In this document: piece after piece, positions 11,287-21,362 of the stretch
Layout of the letters: the number at the start of each line of letters is the position of its first letter
Numbering within the stretch: the first letter of the stretch is position 1
Assembly (NCBI GenBank): GCA_018894105.1
Contig: CM032117.1
Location: 48,332,503 to 48,396,502, forward strand
From: Jacaranda mimosifolia
Taxonomy: Eukaryota > Streptophyta > Magnoliopsida > Lamiales > Bignoniaceae
DNA: 64,000 nt
Reading direction: 5' to 3'
The notes under the pieces: generated by a model
The model's database searches: none
Seen by the model: the letters and a program-made list of their open reading frames with translations, nothing else
What the model was told of the DNA's origin: nothing
Translations under genes and position numbers: made by a program

Positions 11287-11756
11287 TCATAGTTTGCTCC
11301 ATAATGCTTGCTTCTCTTGCTTTGCTTCTTCTCTTTGTTTGGCTAATTCTTGATCAATTGGTTTTGCAATTGCATCTTGTAGTTGCTCCTGACTCACAAA
11401 GGCAGGTGAAGATGTTGTGGATGGTGATGACTTCGAGGAAGTCCCAGTAGCAATAAGCTCATGGCAGTGGTAAGTGTTCCCAAAGCCATGTACTCTATCC
11501 ATGCATGGATTACCATTGATCTCAAGCCATTTTTTAGCAGGAGTAGGATTGATGCCATGTTGACTAACGTATTCTTGACAATATTCATCCTATTTGAACA
11601 TCCAAATATTTTTATCCATGGTTTGTGGCTCATGATCAACTTGTATTCTACACAAAAATAAAAAGGAAAAACATATGACATGAAATAAAAGTCGCCCATC
11701 AAAATGCTCACACAATTGTGACGTGTCAAAAACCAAATTATTAATGAAATTTTCAC
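11287..11756 (-). pseudogene. Remnant of CACTA transposase/accessory C-terminal region
   Basis: On the minus strand two frames join into a stretch reading YCQEYVSQHGINPTPAKKW, then MDRVHGFGNTYHCHEL, a serine/threonine-rich linker, and a charged coiled-coil-like tail (QLQDAIAKPIDQELAKQREE). This layout, with an R-V-x-G-x-G-type motif followed by a glutamine-rich helix, is that of the plant transposase_24/En-Spm accessory region. The frame changes around 11500, and the start and most of the protein are missing, so it is non-functional. It lies in the same orientation as the N-terminal fragment at 12693. Confidence 0.55.
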
Positions 11757-12692
11757 ATTATAAATGATACCATTTTAGTTTATTTTCAAATTCATATAAA
11801 ATATTGTCAACAAATGTTCACAAATCCAAACATTCACATTTAGACCTAACTTAATTAGGTATATAATCCCCAACCAACTGCAAGTGAATGAACTATCTCG
11901 ATCAAAAAAGAAAGAAATTTTAAATCATTAATTTTAATGAAATATATGATCAATCAACATTTATCGAATTTAAAAAAAAAAAAGAAATTGTTCAAATCTT
12001 GATTTTTTAAACCAAAAAATTCATGAATCAGGATTTCAATGCATATAGATAGAAATGATATGATGGCAACAAAAATTTGAAACATATGAACATTTCATTT
12101 TTTAGTAGAAGAGCCATTTTCAAATCGTGTTAAATCAATATTCGACTCACAAATTTCAGTTAATCTAAGATTCAAGTAAGAAAAAGTTGTTTGTTAATCA
12201 TTAATTATTAGCAGCATTCCAAAACATTTGTGGATGCTACAAAAGGAGTGGTTTGGTCATTTCAATTTCAAGGTTTCAACGACATTTTCTAGTTTTGGTC
12301 ACTCTTTAACTAAGGACTATTAGCTATATATGATATATCAAATTTATATTGTTGTTTTAGGCCTCAATGATGAATAACATTAAGAAAAGCATTTCCCAAA
12401 CTCAATTTCTGTAGCCTTCTCTTTTTCTTTGCTAATTTTCTTGATCCAAACGTAAGCTACCTCTTCTTCTTCACTAATTTTCTTAATCCAAATGTAGTGT
12501 AGCTTTCAACAATCACAACAAATACAAGTACGGGTTCTTTGGTAAACAGTGAAGGCATTTGCATTAGTATTCATGAAAAATATTAGTAAACAACAAATAC
12601 AACCCAAGGTTTTCATTATTTTCGGACTCGGAATGTTCCTCAACAAAACCTTGGATTCAAGGTTCCTCATGTGCATCCCATGTAGTATAATC

Positions 12693-12989
12693 CTACTCAA
12701 ATCCATATTTTTTAAGATGATAATGTACAGTATCATGATTATCAAACCTCATATTGTGGCACTTTGAGCAAGGACATCTTATACAACCACGGTCAACAAT
12801 CTCAGGATAAGAATAAGCAAATTCTAAAAATTCTTTAACCCCCTTACCAAACTCATCAGATAGAAAACCATTTGCATCAAGTCGTTGCCACATCCAACTT
12901 CGATTATTAGACATTTTCTGCAATTTTAATGAGGCCACCATATAAGGGTAAGACTCAAATATAAGATCCCAAAATTTTAAAATCTTCAC
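12693..12989 (-). pseudogene. Transposase-associated domain (CACTA TNP2 N-terminus), fragment
   Basis: The 98-codon minus-strand frame contains NRSWMWQRLDANGFLSDEF, then GVKEFLEFAYSYPEIVDRG, then IRCPCSKCHN and a closing HLKKYGFE. The order RSWM..RL, EF..GV..FL.FA, IRCPCxKCxN and HLxxxGF is the Transpos_assoc domain found at the N-terminus of plant CACTA TNP2-type transposases. The cysteine set CPCxKC is intact. The reading frame breaks right after GFE, and the downstream sequence (12506-12690) is only a degraded continuation. No DDE-like catalytic region was seen. Its presence is what identifies the surrounding element as CACTA. Confidence 0.85.
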
Positions 12990-14409
12990 TCTATTAATGG
13001 AGCTAAACTCTTTAATTGGTTCACATATTATTGAAATTATATTTACTTGTTTTGAAATTGATTTTTACCTATATGTTATTAGAAATACAGGCTTAAATAT
13101 CAATTATAACCACCAAGTAGTAGATAAGTCCTTAATCAAAATACATGTCAATATAGGTAATAGAATTATAATATGCAATCAAAAATTACAAGCTAACACA
13201 GTCTCAACAAGTCCAAATTGTGGATACTAACACAGTCTTTTTTTAATTTATTCAACAATCTTTCTATTTCAATAGTGAATGATAGCAGAGAATCACAAAT
13301 GAAGGACAATATATGCTCATTCAAAAATACCAAGATAAATAATTTCAAGAAATTCACTTGGAAAGTAAAATAAAAGATGCATATTTTACTACCTGATATT
13401 CTTCAGCTTGCTACAGAAATCCTTTTGTCTCTTCCTTCTTGGACTGCACTTTAGGTGGCAAAAGTTCTAAAGGTAGCCTTCAATACTATGTTCAATAAAC
13501 TACAAAGAAAATTATTAACCAAATTCATATGACGGTTCAAGTTCAATTGTAATCAAATGAATAAAATTTCCAAATGTGAATAGAATTGAAAAAGGATCAA
13601 TTTCCATTTATTTTATCAAAGACAAAGACAAAAGCCCATTAATGCTATCTCCATACATTTGTTTTGATTTGCTCAGACTGTGGAGGGTAAAAGAAGAATG
13701 AAAACGGAAGTGTTATGTGCCCAAAAATTAAAAGGAATCAATATAATTAAGGAAAAGCAAAATTTTTTGGATAATTGATCTTGGAAGCATGGTGTTAGTC
13801 ATGAAATAAATGACTTTATTGTTTTTTAGATGCCACAAAATTCGTATTGCTATTTGGCCAATAAGTATATCTTTTGGTTATAAAATACCCACTTGCATAA
13901 ATTTGAAAGTTCTATGCAAATTTACACAATTCCATGACAACTTGATTGGACAAACAAGTAGAAATTAAAAAGAAAATGAAAAATTTTAAAAATAAAGAAA
14001 AAAGAGAAGAAAGCACCCATTTTCCACACACAGAGAAACAAGAAAGTAAGTATCAAACTTCAAAGCCCCACCCTAGTTAAGTATTAAAACGCCAACTATA
14101 ATATAATAGTTTAAACCCCAAGGTTTATAAGAGTGTGCTTAATTAATAATAATTAATATAATAATTAAACACCAAGTCCCAATTGTGGCTTTGTTGCCAC
14201 TTCCCCTCTCTCATATGCCATCTTTTTTCCATCATTTTCAAACCTCACCTATCCCATCTATATAAAGCACCACCTTCTCTATCCTCTTGTATTAATCCAT
14301 CCAACACTATTATACCCCAAATTACGACACTAAAATTCATTTAATTATACCACATGCAAGCAATTACAACAACCAAATTCATATAATTATATCTTAACAC
14401 TAATTTTTT

Positions 14410-14740
14410 TTACCTTTTACAATGCCCCAAAATGCAAAATTTCAAACTTGCACAATTAAATAAAAAATCACTATAATTATAAAAAATATTAAAGAAAAAA
14501 GAGGGGTGGGGACGGGTCAGGCCAGCGGGAGACCTAGCAGCTGCTAGCCTCCCAGCCCAGAGCCTGCTGCTGGCTCTCAGCAATGAGCATCTCGCCAGCA
14601 GCAGTGCTGACGAGAACATAACAATAAAAAAAAAATGAGAAGGAAGAAGAAGAAAGGAAGAAGAGTGAGTACCTGGTAAATGGGTTGGAGTGAATTGAAA
14701 TTGAAATGTAAATGGAGCTAGGGTTTAGTAATTTGGTCAC
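14410..14740. repeat. GC-rich patch inside the CACTA element
   Basis: Positions 14495-14615 are GC-rich with repeated CCAGC/GCTGCT words, in sharp contrast to the AT-rich surroundings. A CTATATAAAGCACC sequence about 230 bp to the left (14258-14271) looks like a promoter TATA box. The overlapping ORFs (69 and 68 codons, minus) have no recognisable family. It may be captured host DNA or a relic of the element's own promoter and leader. Confidence 0.35.
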
Positions 14741-15207
14741 TTTTCTTTTACATTTTTTATTATTTTACATTTTATTTTGATAATTTTAATTTAATTATAG
14801 TAATTAATTTTTTTAATTTTTAAATTCAAAATTTAATCATTCACTAGTTTGTTATATATGACTCTGATTCATATTTTGATACTTAATATTTTGACATATT
14901 ATATTTTAATATAATTTTAAAAAATTAGATTTTACGATGACTTTTGAATATTGACATTTAGTTTTAGATATGTAGATATAATAATGTTAATCAATAAAAA
15001 TATTCCCTATTATTAATATTTTGGGGTTTAAATTTTATAGAAGTTGTGAGATTTTAGGATTTAGAGTTTAAGTTTTTCTATTTAGATAAATTTTATTAGT
15101 TTTCTAAATTAATAATAGTAAAAATATACAAAATAAATTTATGAAATGATATATCATCTTATATTATAGGTATAGCGTATAGTTAGATATTTTAAAATAA
15201 TTGAAAG

Positions 15208-15614
15208 TTGTTTGGGTGAGTTTATAAGCTTTTCAAAACATTTTATAAGATGTTTGGTAGCTCATAAGATGTCAAAAAGTGTTTCGTAATCTTTTTAAAA
15301 AAAGAGCTTATAAAGATTATAAAATAAGATGTTAGAAACTTATAAGCTCTTTTTAAAAAAGTAAAGATTTCTTAACTTATTTTTAATATCTTAACAAGCT
15401 TCCTGAATTTTAATCATATTAATTACAAAATTGTCATTACTAATACCTTATAAGCTCCAAGATCTTATTATTCAAACACTTTGACAACTTATTTTTAAAA
15501 AAAGATCTAGCATCTTATAAGATTGAAAAATATAAGATGCAGGAGCTCCAAAAGTATCTTATAAAATATAAGAATTTATAAGACATTTTAAATAAGTTTA
15601 GCCAAACACCTTTC
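15208..15614. mobile_element. MITE with TGTTTGG termini inserted in the CACTA element
   Basis: The left end TTGTTTGGGTGAGTTTATAAG and the right end AAATAAGTTTAGCCAAACACC are imperfect inverted repeats. The inside is full of CTTATAAG-type words in both orientations. This is the general build of the widespread TGTTTGG-ended plant MITEs. I could not find a convincing target duplication, so the superfamily is open. Confidence 0.55.
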
Positions 15615-16465
15615 TTAATATCACTTTAGCTAGTTAATAATTTTAGTATTTTACTATTTTAGTTTAGAATTAAAAAGTTAATTATTCTTGATTTAGTTAA
15701 TTTTTTCTTATTATTGATTGACTTTATGATTAATTATATTAATAAAATGACACCAATATAAATTAATTATAAAGTAAAGCAACAATAATTTTATATTGAT
15801 TTTTTAATTTTTTTTCTTGATTTAGTATTGTTTAATTATCATCATTACCGTCTATCGATTCTTCATAATCCTCGTGGTCATTTTTATTGATTTTGTGAGT
15901 TCGATATCAAATTTATTTTTTTATATTATTTCAATTTTTTTTAAATTTTATTTAAAAATTTGTGACAAATTTGTGACTACTTTGTCTGGGGTCACTAATT
16001 AGCGACCCATGTTAAAGAAATATGAGGATTTAATGACTGCTATTGTGACCTAAAAAAAAATGGGTCACTAATTTAATGACCAAGTAGTGACTGCCAAGTT
16101 TAGGGTCACTAATCCGTTACTATTTTTTTTTTTTAAATTTCATATAAAATCGGTCACAAAGCAATCACAAGTTGGTCACTAATTAGTGACCACATGCGGT
16201 CATTGTTTGGCACTAAAACCCTATTTTTTTAGTAGTGAAAATAAAGAATTATCAAGGGATTAACAAAACTTATTTAATTCAATAGAGTTAAATACAGGAA
16301 TTAGTGGAGTTTTAATTATGGGAACATGGTTATTTATTTTATAAGTTACAAAGAAAAATGTGGAGTAATGGTATTTTAATTTAAGAAAACGAGTATGCTA
16401 TTTTAGTTCAATAATGTATAGTGATGTTTTAATTCTTTTGAGTAACATCTTAATCTACCTCTAAC

Positions 16466-17077
16466 TAGGGATGTGAATAGGTCGGGCCACACGTTACTAC
16501 TTATGGCCTAACTTGGTCTAGCCTATTTAATAAAAGGTCATATCAAAGCTTAAAAAGTAGCATTTTTAATTAAATAGGCTAGACTTTGGTTTTTCTAAAA
16601 GCTTGCAAAGCCTAGCATGCTGGTCCATTATCCTTCATATAAAAAGTATAATAATAATTATATAATATTAAATAGCTAATTGTATTTGATTTCTTTAATT
16701 AGTTCTTTATGAAATCCTTTATGTTGTATAGTATTACTTCTTGTTGAAATAGTACTATTTTATACTTATATTTGAACTTTCGTAATTATGTATTATCATT
16801 TCGATTATTGTCTAACAAGGTCTATTATAAGTTTGAGCATATTAAAAATATAGATTTATGTAATATTTAGACTTAATTGAAGCCTTATTAGAAAATAGGC
16901 TTTTAGGTAGGTTTTTAGGCCGAACTAAAGTTTTAAAATTTATTAAAAAGGCTATGCCTAACCTTTTAAAAAAAAAACTGTCACAGATAATAGGCTAGGC
17001 TCAGGCTTGTCATTTAGATAACAGGTCTGGCTTATTTAAATCAAAGCCTAGCCTACCATAGCCTATTTCCATGCTTA
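16466..17077. mobile_element. Non-autonomous hAT-type element, 612 bp, 8-bp target duplication
   Basis: The ends TAGGGATGTGAATAGG and CCTATTTCCATGCTTA are inverted repeats with four mismatches in 16. The flanks are CCTCTAAC (16458-16465) and CCTCCAAC (17078-17085), a 7 of 8 match. The ends are built from iterated GGCCTA/TAGGCT words, with an AT-rich middle. No coding sequence. Confidence 0.75.
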
Positions 17078-17085
17078 CCTCCAAC

Positions 17086-17665
17086 ACTGAATATATGAGA
17101 CTCCAACATGCTCCAATTGCTCCGTATAAGACTCGAACCTGCACTTGAAAAAATATAAGTTTACTGTCAAACTATCCATCACATGTTCATTATAAATATT
17201 CAAAAATACTATTATATTTTTATACTTTAAAAGCATACTTTAATTCTCAACTATTTAAATACATGCGTGAAATTATTATATTAAATAATACATTTAACAA
17301 GTTTGAGACATTAAATTTAGAGATAGAAAATATTCAAAAAAATTATGTCTAGGTGAGGAGAAAAACTGGACAAAAACTTAAATTTGTTATACTTCTTGAA
17401 AAATATATTGATTTAATCGATACATTAAAATTATATTAAATAGTTATTTTAATCAATACATTATGATAAGATACAAAATCATATATTTTACAATTATTAA
17501 TAACTACATGTACTTTATCTTATTTTTGTGTGGCATTTATTTCATGTCACACCATAACTAAAGTATGAGTTATATATATTTTTTTGCCAAAAAAATATAG
17601 TATTGCTAGTTAAATCCTTTTATATAGTTATGTTAGTAATTTCAATAAAGTTACGTTCTTATAAT
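17086..17665. other. Intergenic AT-rich, no gene seen
   Basis: No coding frame or recognisable element. It leads into the tandem array that begins near 17670. Confidence 0.55.
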
Positions 17666-17669
17666 ATTT

Positions 17670-18553
17670 ATTAATCAATTACTACTAATTATTATATCAT
17701 AGTGGCATTTTTTATTACTACCACAATATTACTTTAATATGTCACTATATACTGTAAAACGGCATTAAATGAGTGCCACTAAATAATTTGCAGTAATCTT
17801 TTATAAATGACACTATAAATAAATATGAGTGGTATTTTTTTAAGAAAAATTAGTGTCACTATTTAAAGCCTTGCAAATATATTTATGTTGGCATTTTCAA
17901 TCAAACGTCATTATTTTTTTTGTCATTTATTAATCAAATACCACCAAATGTTGTATTACAGTGGCATTTTTCAACAATTATCACTTTATTACTCTTGTGT
18001 GTCATTACACTACCGAATGTCACTAAGTTAATACCATTAAATATTTTGTAACATTTTTCCAAGTGACAAAATAGATAAATATGAGTGACATTTTTTAAGA
18101 AAAAATAGTGGCACTAGTTAAACACATTCAATTATATTCTTGTTGGCATTTTTAATCAAATACCACTATTTTATGTGATCTAAGAATCAAATACCGGTAA
18201 ATATTTTATTACAGTGATATTATTTTGACTGTCACTATATTGTTTTTATGTGTCATTGACTATAAATGCCCCTAAATACTTTATGACATTTTTCTTCAAA
18301 TGATATTATAACTACATATTAGTGGTATTTTTCTAAAAATTATAAGTGACACTAGTTAAATGTCTTTAAATACATTTATCTTGATATTTTCAATCAAATG
18401 TAACTATTTTGTTTGTTATTTAATAATCAAATGCCACCAAATATTAAATTATAGTGGCATTCTTTTACAATTATCATCATAATACCTTTTTGTATCACTA
18501 TATTATATAATGTCTCCAAATTAGTGCCATTAAATGTCAATTTTCTTATAGTG
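17670..18553. repeat. Tandem array, ~250-bp period, 3.5 to 4 copies, ending in a CACTA-like terminus
   Basis: The anchor (TATCATAGTGGCATTTTT and variants) recurs near 17694, 17952, 18203 and 18450, so the period is about 247-258 bp. Each unit also holds AGTGGCACTA-type, GTCACTATA-type and ATCAAATACCAC-type words. The array stops at CAATTTTCTTATAGTG (18538-18553), which looks like a CACTA right terminus. It may thus be an expanded subterminal region of a CACTA derivative. No left terminus was found. Confidence 0.65.
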
Positions 18554-18798
18554 AATAGTGATAGAATTAAATTATACGTTACAAATTAGATTATATATAT
18601 TGGAATCAATGTAAGATGATGCTTTTGTTTGATATAGTTTAAGGGAATAAGATTCAAATTGAGAGTTGAGAAACTATTAAAAAGAGAAAAGGAAAAATAT
18701 TAAAGAAGAATATGTACTAATCTATTTTTTGAGATATGTATGGGTAAGGGTTTGTGCTTAACCTCCATCATGATACAAACGGCTTTTAAAAAAGAAAT

Positions 18799-19010
18799 TA
18801 TATGTGCGCGCGCACACATACACACACATATATCTATATATACACACACAAATGAGAATTAGTCCAGTCATGAGCCAAAGGAGCACCTCGCTTAATTGGA
18901 CTCATCATCAAATTATATGCGCGCGCGCGCACACACACACATATATATATATATACACAAATGAGAATTAGTCCAGTCATGAGCCAAAGGAGCACCTCGC
19001 TTAATTGGAC

Positions 19011-19017
<7 letters not shown>
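18799..19017. repeat. Two-copy tandem duplication of ~110 bp, with mixed microsatellites
   Basis: A near-identical block beginning AATGAGAATTAGTCCAGTCA and ending TTGGACTCATCATCA occurs at about 18852-18911 and 18958-19017. Each copy is preceded by a (GC)n(CA)n(TA)n microsatellite, so the unit is microsatellite plus unique block. The very low divergence points to a recent duplication, probably by slippage or unequal exchange. Confidence 0.8.
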
Positions 19018-19084
<67 letters not shown>

Positions 19085-19086
19085 TT
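19008..19086. repeat. (CAT)n(TAT)n microsatellite
   Basis: A trinucleotide run of CAT units grading into ATT/TAT units directly after the tandem duplication. Likely length-polymorphic. Confidence 0.85.
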
Positions 19087-19560
19087 ATTATTTTAATTTT
19101 TTTTTTATGTATGTGTGCTTAAGAAGTTATTTTCTTTGTTGATTAAAATTTTATAGACTTCGATTTTATTAAACTGTAGTTTAGCTTGCACCTCGTTTGT
19201 GTGACACTAGCATCCTCGGGCCGAGGTCCGACACATAGCCTCTTTTATTATAGTGAGTAATGTATGTTTATTTTCTAATACTTTCACCTGACTTATTTGA
19301 TTAACAAGATAATTTGATTCAGTTAAATTAAATAATATCCACATTTAACTTATCAAATACTTATTGATGACAATTATAATAAGTTAATTCATTAGGATGG
19401 CTATTTATATTATGTACCTGTCAAAGTTAATGAAAGTTAATTCCTTAGTAAATCATATTAATAATCCGTAAAATTTAGGCTTAGTATCAATCTCGTTCCC
19501 AAAAATAAAACCAAAATTCTACCATCTTTGAAGTTTAAATTTGTTGCAAATCAGTCCATC
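19087..19560. other. Intergenic, no gene seen
   Basis: AT-rich DNA without a coding frame. A short GC-richer phrase near 19205-19240 (CATCCTCGGGCCGAGGTCC) is palindromic but isolated. Confidence 0.5.
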
Positions 19561-21362
19561 TTATATGTAACACCCCAAATTTCGAGTATGTTTCAACAAA
19601 ATAAAATACGAATTCCATAAATTGGGTTAGATTAATTTTGAGTTAAATTTTAATTGAAGCTTATGGGTAAATATTGAAAGTTGAGGGATTTAATCATAAA
19701 ATGAGAAGAGGGCTTGATTGTCCAAAATTATAAAATTCAAGGGCCCAGGTGGGAAAGTTAAAAGTTTAACGACTACAAAATAATTAGGGGCCCAATTGCT
19801 TGTAATTAAAAATGTTAGGGGGTCAATGTGAAAATAATAAAACTTTACTAGACTGAATTGAAGTTTAGGGGTGAAATTGAAGGCAGTTAAAACCTGGAAG
19901 GACTTAATTGAAGGCGGTGAATAAGTTTTGGGGTCAAATTGAAAATCTAAAAAAGTACCTTTATATATGTAGTGTCCCATATTTTTCTTGTTTATAAATC
20001 TTAATTAATTGAGATTGGTGAATTATTTAAGAAATAATTAAATCTTGTTTATTAGAATTAATTTTCTTGTAATCAAAATTGATTAAAAAAAAGAAAAAAA
20101 ATAACAAACTAGCAACTAAGGAGATAAGGATAAAAATTTCGGCACTTTTAATCCTTGTAGAACACCTAATTTATTAGGTCTCCTTCTCCATATTACATTC
20201 AAACAACTTCTTCCTCTCTATAATGTGCATTCAAACCTTCAACTTGTTAGCAAAATATTTTCCTTAGGAAGTCCTCAACCATTCCCATCCTTTGAAAAAA
20301 AAATACCCAAATGGTAAGGTAAAGGAAGAAGATTGCTAGGAAATCTTGATGCTTCGATTCTTGTTCACTCTTCTAGTAAGTATGATTCTATATTTAAATT
20401 ATAGTTAAAATATAAATATTTTTTTAAATTATAATTCGTAATGTTTGTATTTTTTATGCATATGATATTTGTGCAATTGAAGTTGCTGCTATTAGGTTTC
20501 GATTTTAAGATTCTAGAGTTAAAAATTTTATATTGATTCATGGTTCGAACTATGGTTATTTTATTTCAAATTTTTTCTATGCAATATTCAACATATTTAG
20601 AATATACCTATAAAATTTCACATGTAAAAGATTTTTCTAGAATTTTATGAAAATTTCCTTCCAGATCTATAAACGAGTCTAAATAAATTCTTTTGAAAAA
20701 ATTCATCTACCCATTGAAATGAAAGAATTTTTAATTGAAAATTTTTAATTATGAAACTTTTATATGTTTAGAATATTTCTGTAAAATCTTACAAACTCAT
20801 AAGGTTCAATATCTATTTTTTTTTAAGTCATCAAGTGTAACTGCCCAAGTATTTAACGAATCTGGACTATCTTGAATTTTAAGGATTTGCTACCCATGAT
20901 AATGGAAGTATTTTAATTTATATAATTTTGAAAACATTGACTTAAAGTTGTCTAGAATAAACTAGTAAAATTGTAAATCCCAAGATTTTTTATTTTAGTT
21001 GTGAAATACGATGATTTGCTATATAAAAAAAAATTGTTCTGTAAGCTGTCCGCCTGTTCTACATGGAAAGAGCATTGTAATGTATGTTTCTCTTATTTCC
21101 TAAGTGAAATAGAAAAATCTTCCAACAGATGAATTATAGATCCATCTCTTAGGTTTCTCTAGGACTTTGAATCACCGTTATTCGAGGTATGTAGAAAAAT
21201 TTATGGCCAAAATACAAAAAGGTGTCATGTGAAAAACTTTTTGAACATTGAAGCACTGCTCCATTTTTGCACCATGGTTGCCTTTTGGACTTGATTTTTC
21301 TCCCTTATATTAATTGATCTAGACTGCAACATCAATAGAAAAGTTTTAGTACTCTTTCTTGG

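Larger units (their letters stand above)
10352..16237 (-). mobile_element. Decayed CACTA (En/Spm) transposon, ~5.9 kb
   Basis: The right end is CTATTTTTTTAGTAGTG (16221-16237). The left end CATTTTAAAAAATACTGG (from 10352) aligns to its reverse complement with several mutations. Both ends carry subterminal arrays of GTGACCGC/GGTCAC words (10373-10890 and 15960-16200), the hallmark of CACTA transposase-binding regions. Between them, on the minus strand, lie an N-terminal transposase-associated domain and a C-terminal accessory fragment; the catalytic part is gone. The flanks are AAA on both sides, as expected for 3-bp duplications; the identity extends to AAAATAAA, which may be chance in this composition. 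A separate MITE is inserted at about 15208-15614. Confidence 0.8.

Noticed and set aside
11461..12767. Plus-strand ORFs at 11461 and 12549
   Set aside because: They are shadows of minus-strand CACTA transposase remnants.
14258..14720. Host gene with TATA box at 14258 in plus orientation
   Set aside because: No ATG downstream opens a recognisable or sizeable frame, and the site lies inside the CACTA element.
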